Assembly (NCBI GenBank): GCA_015680685.1
Contig: MNCI01011140.1
Span: 760,416 to 795,963 of the forward strand
DNA: 35,548 bases
From: Gnetum montanum
Taxonomy: Eukaryota > Streptophyta > Gnetopsida > Gnetales > Gnetaceae
Direction: 5' to 3'
A program made the translations under genes and the position numbers. Under the pieces are notes generated by a model. It was not told the origin of the DNA, did not search any database, and was given only the letters and a program-made list of their open reading frames with translations. The stretch's first letter is position 1. Every line of letters begins with the position of its first letter. Below, in pieces: positions 9,411 through 19,640 of this stretch.

Positions 9411-11831
9411 TTGGTTTGAAGGGCACTCGAAGGTATTTGATGTAGAGGATGAGGGTGTTGGAGATGCAAGATGGTCAACTAAACTAGATTGTGAGTGTTG
9501 AAGAGGACTACTTGGTTAGAAAAAAGGTCTTTTCTTGGATTGATTGTCCAACCACTTGGCCGGAAAGCCAGTTGTGAATGTACAGCCCTTGTAGCATTTT
9601 GTTGTTATGGCTGTGGAGGGATCTCACCCTACATGGATAGAACAGAGGTAACTCAGTTGAAGGTGGAGGTGTGTGTGTAGAAGGATGTAGGTTTTCCCCT
9701 CTAGTACATGGTGAATGTGTTCAATGATACTCTGGAGGGTAGTAGTGATGCTGAAATGAGGTATGACTTGTAGAACTTCTTGGAGAAATAGGTTGCTGAA
9801 CATAGTGCCCGTATGGATCTAGTTACCTATAAGGGTCCTACTACCTTAATGGTGGCATTCCCCATGATTTTGGTTGGTACCATTGTTGGTATTATTCAGA
9901 AGGTTGTAAAGGAGTTCCACTTAGGTAGTAAGCTTGTTGTTATTGGTGGAACTACCTTGGATTGCCTTGAGGATAAGGGAATCATCTAGGTGCCTACCTA
10001 CATGCTAGTTGATGATTTAAGGAATATATCCTAGACTCTTGTAAGTGTGACACCACAAGGCAACATCTCTTTGGATGTTCATATTGACAAATGTCACCAT
10101 CAGTTTCATCATTAGAGTCAGTTTCCACAACTTCCTCTACTACAACAACTTTGGCCTTACCTCTTTGGTAGGCACGTTCAGCTTCTTTTCGTCTTCTACA
10201 GTTATAATCACTATTTTGCTATTTGGATTCTTCGACAATCTTCATAGTAGTTTGAAATTTTTCATCTAAAGAGTCCCATAATTTTTCAACCTTTGCTAAA
10301 ATATCATAAATAGATTTTTGGATGGGCAAGGTTTTTCTGTTCACCACTTCATCAAGTGGTGACTCCTCCTTGTCACAAAATTAGACCTCTCATTTCCTAA
10401 TGGAAGGATTCCTATTATACTCTTCTGCACTTTTCCTTTTTCGTAGCTCACCTTCTTCTTTTGCTACCTACTCAATTAGCCTTTGGATCTAATGAGCTCT
10501 GAATTCAAACAATCTCCCTTGGACATGCACCCTAAGAGTTCTTCTAGTTTCTACTCTGAGCCCATCTATGATGTGGCAAAGTTGTTCCCTTTGAGAATAA
10601 CCATGGCCAAGGCATCGATGTAAGAGTGAATAGTATATGCCCATGGTAGCATCCAAGGGTTCATGTGTTCCCTATTTCTAGCCTTGGATTTGCCTTCTCA
10701 AATTAGACACTCTAGAGTACATCTGGTATTTATCACTAAATAACTCTAGCATGGTACTCCATCTGTGAATAGATTTTGGCTCCAAAGATCAGTACCAACT
10801 TTTAGCTTCTTTGATGAGTGTCCTAGGGAAGACTTTGAGTTTTTATCATTCATTTTCTATGTTTTGTAAGGCACAGGCATCGTGGAAAGCTTGTAGATGT
10901 GTCTGCAAATCAGAGTTGTATCCCCCCTCAAATCTTGAAATATTGTTCATGTCTAAGCACTTAATCCAACTATCTTTCATATGTCTAGTTGGAATTCTAA
11001 TTGCCTCTGCAATGTTGAGCATACTTCGAGTCACTAATAGAGGTTCATCATCATCACTACGTTGATGATGCCAATAATGGTTTTAACCATCCCTTCAATC
11101 TTGGTGGCCTTCATGGTCATTGTTATCTTGTTGATTACCTTCATCATGATTATTTCGATGGCGGCTTCTATGAGAATCATCAAATGAAAAGGAATGTTCA
11201 GAATTAGATGAAGAGGAACGTGGATTGCCACTACCACCACGGTGTCTGCCACCACTTTTTTTCTTATTACAGCCATCATCCTTAGATCCCTTACTATTGT
11301 GATGCTTACTTGAGTCCCTACTTGGCTATCGCTTTTTCTTGAGCCCAATTTATAAATAGTGGATTGCAAGTTCAAGTTCACATCCTCATCACCAGTAATA
11401 GGAGGTGGAGAATCTTCATGTTGAGAACCTTCAAAGGGAGGATCCTCATTGTCATCTTGATCTAGTAGGAATAAGGGATTAGTATAATGTTTTCCCTTTG
11501 TAGCCTCATGAAGTTTCTCCTAACGTCGATCTCGCTTGCATTGTGTTTCAGTAGGATAGTAGTTTTGAGTGTCATAACTATTCAAAACATATTCTTTATG
11601 AAGATTTGAGATGCTCAACTTCTTAAGAATTTTAAGCACCATCCCTAGCATAGATTGATCGAGGGGCAGGACGATGTTGCCCTCCATATCACACCATGGC
11701 AGTTGTTCATCCTGATGTAGGATGAAGGTGAAGTCTGGTACATACTGATGAGTATATACCACTTTGCACTCCTGTGGGACTAGTGATTTGACATCTTTGT
11801 GCTTGTGAAAAGAAGACATTTTGCATAACAA
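9411..11831 (-). pseudogene. Gag region of Ty3-1, degenerate
   Basis: The first ORF after the PBS starts at 11831 (MLCKMSSFHKHK) and runs 103 codons. A low-complexity Met/Ile/Val/Asp-rich part follows (11381-11034), then the retrotransposon Gag core from ~11034 (MLNIAEAIRIPTRHMKD, EGGYNSDLQTHLQAFHDACA, then WSTMLELFSDKYQMYSRVS near 10750). Downstream come a Lys/Glu-rich stretch and a Pro/Tyr/His-rich tail to ~9450. I do not see an intact CCHC zinc knuckle. Multiple stops show it is dead. The Gag forms the virus-like particle in the family. Confidence 0.75.
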
Positions 11832-11956
11832 AATAAAATTATCAGTGTGCTTTTATAATTCTATGTATAGCGGGAATGATATTGACTTTGATGTTTGTAC
11901 AACGATATTAATGGTATTTACTTAAACCTGAATAGCACATGTTTCAACAAACAAAG

Positions 11957-11974
11957 TCCCTGACAATGGCACCA
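11957..11974 (-). other. Primer-binding site, tRNA-Asp type, decayed
   Basis: One base after the 5' LTR end the - strand reads TGGTGCCATTGTCAGGGA. The complement of plant tRNA-Asp 3' end is TGGCGCCGTTGCCGGGGA, the primer known for Athila-type elements. All four differences are C-to-T or G-to-A and fall at CG or CNG sites, as expected from methyl-cytosine deamination. Confidence 0.75.
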
Positions 11975-11975
11975 A

Positions 11976-12858
11976 TGATGAGTGCCAAGGCACCTCTACA
12001 CTCAACCATATGAATCACAAAGCATTCACACACGATCTGGTTGAATTCTATGGACTTTATTGTTTCTGATGCACTAGTTCTCTAGGAAGTGAATCTTGCC
12101 TTAAGGTCAATCGTTGTCTTCCCAATTACACTTGTGATGTACACTGGTATGATTAAGTGTAATTGAGGCATTTGACTTTTATCATCTTTTATTTTTATGG
12201 TTTTGGTGCTTAAAGAGAAATAAAGTAGTTGGACTAACTAATTTGATTTAACTAATTATCGAATGTCTAACTAGTCCTAACATAAGCCTTTGGTCCTACT
12301 TTTTGTACATTTCCTGAACCCACGTATCCATTGTTGGACGACCAAGCGCCACACTATTGGGAGTACCAAGCGAATAAGTGTTATGCTTGAAGTGGTTGTA
12401 CTTATGTGTGTAATCTATCTTGCTTAATTGCTTCATTAACTTAATTTTTGGAAAATATTTAATAAATAATTAAAAAATTTAACAAATAATTGAGAACATT
12501 AAATGCATAAATAAAATATTTAATCTATCCAAAGTATTACAAGGCTTATCAAAAAGCTTGTCTTTATTGTTGCACACACTGTCATGCTCAGGTACAAAAA
12601 TGCTCAAATAAAGATCCATACACTTAATGACTCTTGCTGCAGGCACTTAGGAGAAAAATTCTAACTTTCAAATGGAAAAATTGCAAGAGCTTTGCTACAA
12701 CCACAATCTCTATTGCCATAAAGGGAGCTTGTAGGCATGTATTTATAGCTAAAAATTGACACTGCGTCGATGGAGCCTCTTCAATGCATGATATGATGCG
12801 TCAACTAGGCCTTGTCAAAGAGGTGATGTCGACACAACCAACCAAATGCAACTCATCA
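11976..12858 (-). repeat. 5' LTR of Ty3-1, 883 bp
   Basis: Starts TGATGAGTTGCA (12858, - strand) and ends CACTCATCA (11976). It contains the TATA string (12750-12734), the decayed upstream inverted repeat (about 12770-12830) and TG...CA ends. The right flank is ATCTA (12859-12863), the expected 5-bp target duplication; its partner was lost or displaced by the copy A insertion at the left end. Confidence 0.87.
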
Positions 12859-13449
12859 ATCTATGATTGCTTATCTTTATTGGTAGAATGAAAACATCTA
12901 TGTGGAATGAGGTGTATGATAAGATCTTGAAGAGGCTAAGCAAATCAAAAGCTAAGATGTTATCGTAGGTAAGTTGTTTCTAACTTATGAGATCAACTTT
13001 TGAAGATCTTCCCATGTTTGAAGGCTTGCTCCTTAGTTCTTTTATGGATTAAAAAGCAAGAATGTTCATTCCTTTCATCTCTATCATGAGAATGATCCAC
13101 CCATTCTTTGGGTTGAAAGTAGGCTTGCATGCCTTAGAAACAAATTAGATTTAATTAAAAACTTGTAGATAATATTAATTAAGTGCTTTTAGGAAAAAAG
13201 AAAATGACAATTATATGCATTACACCATGGGTAAAAGTGATTGAAACTTGTATTAATGGAGCATTGATTCAAAATGGCTCTATAATATGATGGGGCTTGG
13301 AAAAAATTAAAGTGTAGTTCTTGATGTATGCAAATTATCTTGGAAATCAATAAATTAAATGATTTTATTTTTAGCCAATGCTTAATATTACTTCTAATTA
13401 AGATTCTTCATAAGGCCATACCTTCAATAAAGATCGTCTCATAATAATT
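12859..13449. other. AT-rich intergenic segment
   Basis: No convincing gene. A short + frame near 12890-12965 (MWNEVYDKILKRLSKSKAKM) is faintly like the post-RT region of L1 LINEs but is too short to call. Confidence 0.4.
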
Positions 13450-13690
13450 CCTACACTTTCTCTGCCAACAACAACATCATCATTATCCTAGCCTTATCCC
13501 AACAAAATGGGGTTGACTACATGAGTTTTTTTGTTTTTTGTTTTTTTTGCCATTCATCTTTGTAAAGAGCTATATCTTTGTTTATTTGCAATTTCTCTAG
13601 ATCATCTTCAATCGTTTTTCCCCATTTATTTTTTGGTCTTCCTTTTTAATAGCTTCCCTATAATAGTGATGTAACAACTTTTATTTATAG
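13450..13690 (-). mobile_element. 3' end of an RTE-type LINE
   Basis: The - strand encodes KGRPKNKWGKTIEDDLEKLQ followed by ALYKDEWQ and, after the ORF, CCCCATTTTGTTGGGATAAGG and a GATGATGTTGTTG microsatellite tail. This C-terminal block (R-G-R-P-K, W, EDL, then a W and a 'LGWG' like tail ending in ATG/TTG repeats) is characteristic of plant RTE-type non-LTR elements by recall. It is 5'-truncated, as such elements usually are. Confidence 0.6.
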
Positions 13691-14540
13691 ACTCATTGTC
13701 TGATCTTCTTTACACTTTTTGCCAACAAAAAGTTGAAACTATCAAACATTTTTTTATATTCTACCCCTTTATCTAAGATATTTAGCAACTTTTCTAAATT
13801 CACGTATAATCTACAAGGCCCTTAGGGAGATTATTGCTTTTTTATTTTTTATTTTTAGGTCTAACTAGAAAAGAAATAAAAACTTTCAATGTGAATAGCT
13901 CTAAGAAGGGGTGTGGTGCACACTTCCTTATGTATGTTTGTTATGAAATCTAGTTTTAAAGACAACCATATTTTCACTTCCACAACACACTATTGAGAGT
14001 CTACAAGTCTGTAGTGTTTGTCCTTTGGAAGGATTTCATATATTTTAGAAAGGGTTCAATGGAATCATCAAAATCCTTGAATTTATAATAAGTTCTTGAA
14101 TTGTTTGGTGGAAGCTTTGCATCAATTTATAATAAGTTCTTGAATTTGATGTATAAATTATGCATTTTTACTATCTTTTTGCGTGAAATACTATAAGATT
14201 TAAAAGTGTCAAAAAAAAATGTCTCACAAATGCATAGGAAATGATTAATACATATGCAAGTATTTAGAATTACAAATACTATTGTATTTTCACATTAAAT
14301 AATTATAGGTCTTTAATTTGTTTTGTAAAATTAGTAGGTATAAAGTGTTAATGAAGTTGATTTGAAAATTTTAAACCATACATGAGATGTTATAAATTCA
14401 ATAACAAAGATTTATAGTTCAAGTTAATATAATAATTAATAAAATAGATGCATTATTCAAATGCTTAATGATTTCTTTTGACATGGAATATGTGTTTTTT
14501 AAAAACTTGTGATACCTTTTGCTAATTTGAATATTCAAGC
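13691..14540. other. AT-rich upstream region of the PPR gene
   Basis: No ORF or repeat of note. The PPR promoter must lie here or just downstream. TATA-like strings are too many in this AT-rich DNA to choose one. Confidence 0.4.
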
Positions 14541-14549
14541 CTGGTTTTC

Positions 14550-14606
14550 ATGCCACCAATGTTTGGTCCACACACAACACAAGACCAGCAGCAGCAGCAA
14601 ACATAG
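14550..14606 (+). CDS. Upstream ORF 1 of the PPR gene (18 aa)
   Basis: An ATG at 14550 opens 18 codons (MPPMFGPHTTQDQQQQQT) ending in TAG, 49 bases before the main ATG. It matters only if transcription starts upstream of 14550, which cannot be seen. The Gln run is encoded by CAG repeats. Confidence 0.3.
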   Translation: MPPMFGPHTTQDQQQQQT

Positions 14607-14612
14607 TTCCAC

Positions 14613-14639
14613 ATGAGCTGCTCTGCTCTACTCTGCTGA
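14613..14639 (+). CDS. Upstream ORF 2 of the PPR gene (8 aa)
   Basis: ATG at 14613 encodes MSCSALLC and stops 16 bases before the PPR start. It is close enough to the start to lie in almost any transcript and could reduce translation of the main ORF. The start context (CACATGA) is weaker than that of the main ORF (ACGATGG). Confidence 0.35.
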   Translation: MSCSALLC

Positions 14640-14655
14640 GGCTCAGCAACAAACG

Positions 14656-17037
14656 ATGGCGGAAACATCCGCAACAACAATCCTTCCCGCGCTGCTGCCG
14701 TCGCCTGCACTCTCGCGTCGCCCTCTTTATCACCAACATCCTCAGCCTCAGCCTCAGCAGCAATCACAGATCCTCTCCACTCTGAAGCAGCTGCTCACCC
14801 ACCACAACAACAAAAGCAACAGCAATAAAAACAACAGCACAGTGTTGCAGAACCAGAGTACTCACAACAATAATTCCCAATTCCAGAACCAGGCCTCCCA
14901 AGCAGCAGCAGCAGTTTCAGTTTTGCCCCCCACTTTGTGCGACGAAATTCTGGAATCACTGCAGGAGAATCTGTCGGAGAAGGATGTGGTGGCCATTATT
15001 CGAGGTCTTGCTCGTCGCAACGAATGGCAGAAGGCCGTTCATGTGTTCAATTGGATGCTCACCCAAAAGCAAAGCCAAGTGCAACCATCCAATCAAACAG
15101 TAGTTGCACTTTTCAAGATTTTAGGGCGCCATTCGCAGGTTCCTCTTGCAATTTCCCTCTTCAGGGACCTCCTCTCGCAGGGCTACTCTCTGGATGTTTA
15201 CGCCTTCACATCCCTGATTTCCTGTTGCTCCCGCAATCGTAGATTCAAAGAAGCTCTGCAAGTTTTCAAGTGCATGGAGCAGGAAAACTGCATGCCCACT
15301 GTTATTACGTACAATGTTGTTCTTGATGTTTATGGCAAGATGGGCCACTGCTGGAAGCATGTTTGGAAACTTCTTGATGAAATGAAGGCCCGCGGAATCA
15401 GTCCTGACGAGTGCACTTACAATACCCTGATCCATGCCTGTTCCCGGGACTCCATGTGTGAAGAAGCCATGAATTTCTTCAAACAAATGAGGGCTTCTGG
15501 CTGCCGCCCTGATAAATTCACCTACAATTCTCTACTCCATGTCTATGCCAAGTCTCGCAGGTATCATCAAGCAACCGAGATTCTGCATGAGATGCAGAGA
15601 AATGGCTGCCCCCCAGGAATTTTAACCTACAACGACCTCATTTCTGCTTACTGCAAAGAGGGCCTGTTCAACCAGGCCAAATCCTTGCAGGTTTCCATGG
15701 TGAATTCTGGAGTGCAGCCGGATGTTGTCACTTATACCAGTTTGATTTCTGGGTTCATCAGGGCAGGCAGAGATTCGGAGGCTCTGGACGTACTTCAGGA
15801 GATGAAAAGTGCAGGTTGTAGACCCAACATATGCACCTTCAATGCCCTCATAAATATGCATGGGAGGAAGAAGAATTTCAGTCAGATGATGTTGACGTTT
15901 GATGAGCTTCAGGCTAATGGGTATACACCGAATCTTGTGACCTGGAACACACTGCTGTCTGTGTTTGGAAAGAATAGGATGTACGAGGAAGTTTCAGAGG
16001 TGTTCAATGAGATGAAGGTTCTGGGATTTACACCGGGAAGAGATACGTTTAACACCCTTATTGGTGCATACAGTAAATGTGGCTCTGTGGAGCAGGCCAT
16101 GTCCATATATAGATCAATGTTGAAGGCTGGTATTGGTCCTGATATGTCTACCTACAATGCAGTGCTATCTGCCTTGGCTAGAAAAGGCCTGTGGGAACAG
16201 GCTGAAAAAGTTGTTGCTGAGATGAAGGAGGGCTACTGCAAACCAAATGTGACAGCCTATGCTTCATTGATGCATGCTTATGCAAATGCAACTGAAGTTG
16301 ACAAGTTAAAAGCTTTCGTGGAGGAAACAATAAATTCAGGTACGATTATCTCCTCTAAAATTATTCTTAAGACTCTGATTCTGGTGTACAGCAAATGTGG
16401 GCTGTTGGCAGAAACAGAAAATGCTTTTTCAGAATATCGCAGGCGAGGTTACATTTTAGATTTGAATGTTTTGAGCTCATTAGTTCGCATTTATGGGAGC
16501 ATGAAGCTTTGTGCCAAAGCCAAATGGGCATTGAGGCTAATCAAGAAAAGTGGCTTGAAGCCAGATTTGTTTACGTATAATAGTTTGATGAATATGTATA
16601 GCAAACTTGGACTGTACAACAAGGCCGAAGAAGTTCTCTCGGTTATGAAAGCAAATGATATAAAACCGGATGTTCACAGTTATAACATGTTAATATCTGC
16701 TTATGGAAAGCATGGTCTTATGGAGGATGCTTCAAGGGCATTGTCAGAAATGAAGGATGCAGGGATTAATCCTGATATTGTGACTTACAATACCTTTGTT
16801 GCAAGTTACTGCAACTTAGACATGTTCATGGACGCTACAAAGGTTATTGAATACATTAAGAGCCAGAAGATAAAACCTAATGCAGAAACATACAATGCCA
16901 TTGTAGATGGGCTTTGTAAACGCAAGAGATTTAGGGAAGCGGCTGTTTTTACACATAATATTAAAAGAAACGATTCTTTTTTCAGAAAGGAAGAGGAATC
17001 AAGACTAGTCAAGCGCATTCATGATTATCAGGTATGA
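14656..17037 (+). CDS. P-class pentatricopeptide repeat protein, At5g02860-like
   Basis: A 793-residue ORF without introns. PPR proteins bind organellar RNA one base per repeat and act in splicing, processing or stability. Residues 1-86 are low complexity (Ser/Thr/Gln/Asn/His, few acids), fitting an organellar targeting region. From ~146 to ~777 about 18 repeats of 35 residues follow, with first-helix words such as ITYNVVLDVYGK (218-229), CTFNALINMHGR (393-404), VTWNTLLSVFGK (428-439), ETYNAIVDGLCK (744-755). There is no E, DYW or SMR domain. Length, repeat order and wording (PNICTFNA, VTWNTLL, GSVEQAM) match my recall of Arabidopsis At5g02860 (about 819 aa), suggesting a single-copy ortholog; its exact RNA target is not known to me. 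The start has a good context (A at -3, G at +4). The last codons CAG GTA TGA resemble a splice donor (see the separate entry). Confidence 0.95.
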   Translation: MAETSATTILPALLPSPALSRRPLYHQHPQPQPQQQSQILSTLKQLLTHHNNKSNSNKNNSTVLQNQSTHNNNSQFQNQASQAAAAVSVLPPTLCDEILESLQENLSEKDVVAIIRGLARRNEWQKAVHVFNWMLTQKQSQVQPSNQTVVALFKILGRHSQVPLAISLFRDLLSQGYSLDVYAFTSLISCCSRNRRFKEALQVFKCMEQENCMPTVITYNVVLDVYGKMGHCWKHVWKLLDEMKARGISPDECTYNTLIHACSRDSMCEEAMNFFKQMRASGCRPDKFTYNSLLHVYAKSRRYHQATEILHEMQRNGCPPGILTYNDLISAYCKEGLFNQAKSLQVSMVNSGVQPDVVTYTSLISGFIRAGRDSEALDVLQEMKSAGCRPNICTFNALINMHGRKKNFSQMMLTFDELQANGYTPNLVTWNTLLSVFGKNRMYEEVSEVFNEMKVLGFTPGRDTFNTLIGAYSKCGSVEQAMSIYRSMLKAGIGPDMSTYNAVLSALARKGLWEQAEKVVAEMKEGYCKPNVTAYASLMHAYANATEVDKLKAFVEETINSGTIISSKIILKTLILVYSKCGLLAETENAFSEYRRRGYILDLNVLSSLVRIYGSMKLCAKAKWALRLIKKSGLKPDLFTYNSLMNMYSKLGLYNKAEEVLSVMKANDIKPDVHSYNMLISAYGKHGLMEDASRALSEMKDAGINPDIVTYNTFVASYCNLDMFMDATKVIEYIKSQKIKPNAETYNAIVDGLCKRKRFREAAVFTHNIKRNDSFFRKEEESRLVKRIHDYQV

Positions 17038-17209
17038 ATGTCCTGTTGGTTATTATTATTTTTGAATGACACAGGCAAGAGTCCTATGGTTTCCAAAACA
17101 AAAACCAAAATAATATAACTAGAGCGTGAGGAGTTGTCAAGGAGCAATCTTTCTAATTAGTGCTTTTCAAAGTAAGCCTGATAATTCTATTCCACTCTTC
17201 CATTTACAG
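17032..17209 (+). other. Candidate intron overlapping the PPR stop codon
   Basis: CAG|GTATGA at 17029-17037 is a good donor and includes the annotated stop. A branch-like CTGAT at 17179 and a pyrimidine-rich CATTTACAG (AG 17208-17209) form a good acceptor 178 bases on. Splicing would keep the frame and replace the final Val by ten residues (WLLDTFFHAL) with a stop at 17240-17242. It is equally possible that it is unused. Confidence 0.3.
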
Positions 17210-17242
17210 TGGCTACTGGATACATTTTTTCATGCATTATGA

Positions 17243-18999
17243 TGGCTGTTTTGTATCACATGAGATACTTAAGGGACCTTGAGCTCATCATTCAACTTGT
17301 AGATATGTTTATTTCTAGTACATAATATTGTATCAAGAGAGCATTCCCTACTAATGAAAAGTTTAGTTGTAGTTTTGTATCCACTTTTTTGGAATGGTGA
17401 AAACATGAACTTTGCTATAGCCAGTTATTGCTACCGGAATACTGTATTCCTGTGCTTTTTTTCTGACTTATGAAATGTTCTGGAACTTAAGATGTGAAGT
17501 TGAATATGCTTATGATTTGAATATTGAAGTTTTTTAAATGTGTTCAGGTTCAGAGTAGTTTTCTATAGTAGCAGTGATTTCAACATTGATAAGTTTTGAA
17601 GTTGAACTGAAGTTGACTTTCGGTGGTTTCCTTTTAATGCTATACATTAGATCGATGTCCACCGCAGGTTTCAAATTGACCTTGCAAAACAGAAATGGAA
17701 ATGCTGCCTTTTTCTTAAAAAAGGCATGATTCTATTAATCAAGAAATTTATATTTGAAGTACAATCCAGAATTGTTTGAATTAGATAAATCTTTCTGACT
17801 TTCAGACATGGAAGTGATGTGGTATTTTTGATATAATTCAAAAAGCATTTTCAGGATTATTTTTAACCACAGCTGAGTCAAAAAAATGTTATGAAATGGT
17901 TTTTTTTAAAAAAACCATTGTTCAAGATAATGTATGAAACCTCTATTTTCTTTCATAACATTGTCAATTTTTTCTTTTATCTAAAATGCCAACCATATTA
18001 ATAAGTTTTATATTTGAGTCAACCAAATACATGACAACTATCAAATCTTGACAGAAAAGTTAGAAATCTAGCAAATCCAAATTACTCTTTAGGTGAAGTT
18101 AATCAATTAAGGGAGTTTTTGGGGGACATGATGAAGTTGGTTATGCTGGTAATATTCTTTATTTTAAATATCTACATATATCTAGTATATGGCATGCGGT
18201 TATGCAAGTCATAGGTTTGATCCTAAGGAATATGTTGACACATTGTCATGATTAAGTTCTTGCACACCTGGGATAATGAACAAAATATTTTTAGTTTGGA
18301 CAAGGCTAGGATGATGATGATGATAATCTATAAGAGATGTGTCGCTCGTACCATTGCCTTCCAACATAAAAATCCAATCATGTGTTTTGAAACAGATGCT
18401 GATTACCTGTACCAGTCCTTATCATCCATTGATTTCCATCATGATGCTTCTTGTCCTGAGATTCATCATGCCTCTATATTTGCTACTTCCCTATTAAGAA
18501 ATTTTCTAAAGGATCTGTTCAAATTAGTTTTGGTAACCTTGTAATATCCTTATTTTTATTTTTGGGAGATGCATATTGCTAGCCTTGTAAACAACCCTTA
18601 TAGGTCTCCACTACTATGACCACTGATATTGTAATCCAAGAAAAAGACAAATTTCTTTTTTTGTGCTAGGCGAAAGTTAATTGGAGTCCAACTTATTTTT
18701 TAAAAATAAATTGGGAACGAGAAGGTCTGTCATAAAATACTTATAAGTTCTATGTACCAAGTCAAAAATATTGCAGAAGGGTCCAGATGCATTGATAACA
18801 TGTAATGCTGAGTTGGGTTGACATATTTTGGCTTGTGTTGAAGAATTACATATTGATGATTAATGTTGAGATATCTGTGTTGAATGCTTGAAGCTTTTAT
18901 AATAGTCAAAACTGATTGATATTGTGAAAATTAGTGGTTTGAATTGTGATTCGTAGACAACCTTGGAAAAATGTTAAGATAATATTAGTTAAGATGCGT
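17243..18999. other. PPR 3' flank and intergenic DNA
   Basis: AT-rich, no recognisable gene. It includes a 25-bp A/T-rich palindrome-like run at 17895-17919 (AATGG-T8-A7-CCATT). A 98-codon open frame at 18248-18544 (+) has no recognisable motif and is probably chance. The polyadenylation site of the PPR gene should be in the first few hundred bases but is not decidable. Confidence 0.4.
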
Positions 19000-19640
19000 A
19001 AAGAAAGATCCACTTCTGCTCACACTTTGACATTTGTAGTCCCAAGAAGTAATTCTGTAGGTGACAACCCTATTTGATTCCGTATGATACAAGGAAGTTG
19101 GGAAATTAGTGTTATGGAGGTCGAGTAATAACCATAGGAGAGGAAATTGTGTCAACAGTACACTAGGTACCACTTCATTTATAAAGTGGAGCTTCATCGC
19201 AGCATGCTTTGTTCTCTGACGTAAAACTGGATTCAAGGGTATGTTAACCGCAATTTTGCTCTAGCTACAAACAACAGGCATTCCTATTTGAAGCTTCAGG
19301 TCATAACGTAACTGCAACATTCGTTTTACCCATTTAGTAGCCTTAAAACACTGCAATGTATTTAGTTTCAGCTCTGCAGGTCGAGCATAGTCTCCTGACA
19401 TAAAAACCCATCACAATGTTCTTTTATACTCTTCTGACATAAAAGCACATCTACATGTTATCTTTTAACACTTAGGATTACCGACCTAAACACTACTGTA
19501 CACACGATAAATTGGAGATTTTTGCTTACCATATGTAAAGGCATGGTTCACTGTTCCTGCAACCTCCTTGAAGATCTTTTCCACCAGCTTTCAATGTTCA
19601 TCCTTTGGATTACTCATGAGTCTTGCAACTTCTGCTGCAT
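19000..19640 (-). mobile_element. Ty1/copia relic: end of RT and RNase H
   Basis: Reading - strand: FNAAEVARLMSNPKDEH near 19640-19590, VEKIFKEVAGTVNHAFTYGK (frame shifted) near 19570-19530, CFKATKWVKRML near 19350, then IAVNIPLNPVLRQRTKHAAM (19245-19190) and LHFINEV. These are the copia RNase H landmarks: RPDI..MSNP..HW, the TEAEY..W(L/V) block and the SAI.LA.NPV.H.RTKHI..H.FI block. It is frameshifted and lacks visible flanking LTRs. Confidence 0.62.

Larger units (their letters stand above)
520..12858 (-). mobile_element. Ty3/gypsy LTR retrotransposon Ty3-1, degenerate, ~12.3 kb
   Basis: The two LTRs are 11976-12858 (5') and 520-1162 (3', truncated at 520). Reading on the - strand the order is LTR, PBS, gag, protease, RT, RNase H, integrase, non-coding spacer, 3' accessory ORF, polypurine tract, LTR. 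RT before integrase is the Ty3/gypsy order. The tRNA-Asp-type PBS, the FxDD box, integrase wording and the extra 3' ORF fit the Athila/Tat branch by recall of those families; the clade is inferred. Every ORF is interrupted by stops, and about 690 bp of RT is missing, so it is non-autonomous. The LTRs differ at roughly one base in ten where I compared them, so the insertion is old. Confidence 0.88.

Noticed and set aside
11034-11381. Met/Ile/Val-rich 115-codon ORF suggesting a membrane protein
   Set aside because: Out-of-frame reading of the low-complexity Gag segment of Ty3-1, where CAT/GAT/ATG triplets give hydrophobic residues.
12885-13110. Possible L1-LINE fragment on the + strand (MWNEVYDKILKRLSKSKAKM)
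   Set aside because: Only one short block resembles the LINE pattern and stops follow; not enough to call.
14522-14767. Two - strand ORFs over the PPR start
   Set aside because: Shadow ORFs antisense to the PPR N-terminus, driven by CAG/GCA-rich codons.
17895-17919. A/T-rich palindrome AATGG-T8-A7-CCATT, considered as a MITE or hairpin
   Set aside because: Arms of ~12 bases made mainly of homopolymers; no target duplication and no extension of the arms.
18185-18230. tRNA-like B box (GGTTTGATCC) near 18211
   Set aside because: The best A-box candidate is only ~22 bases upstream, too close for a tRNA or a SINE promoter.
18248-18544. 98-codon open frame (+) in the PPR 3' flank
   Set aside because: No domain or motif, Met run from a GATGAT microsatellite, AT-rich surroundings; chance ORF likely.
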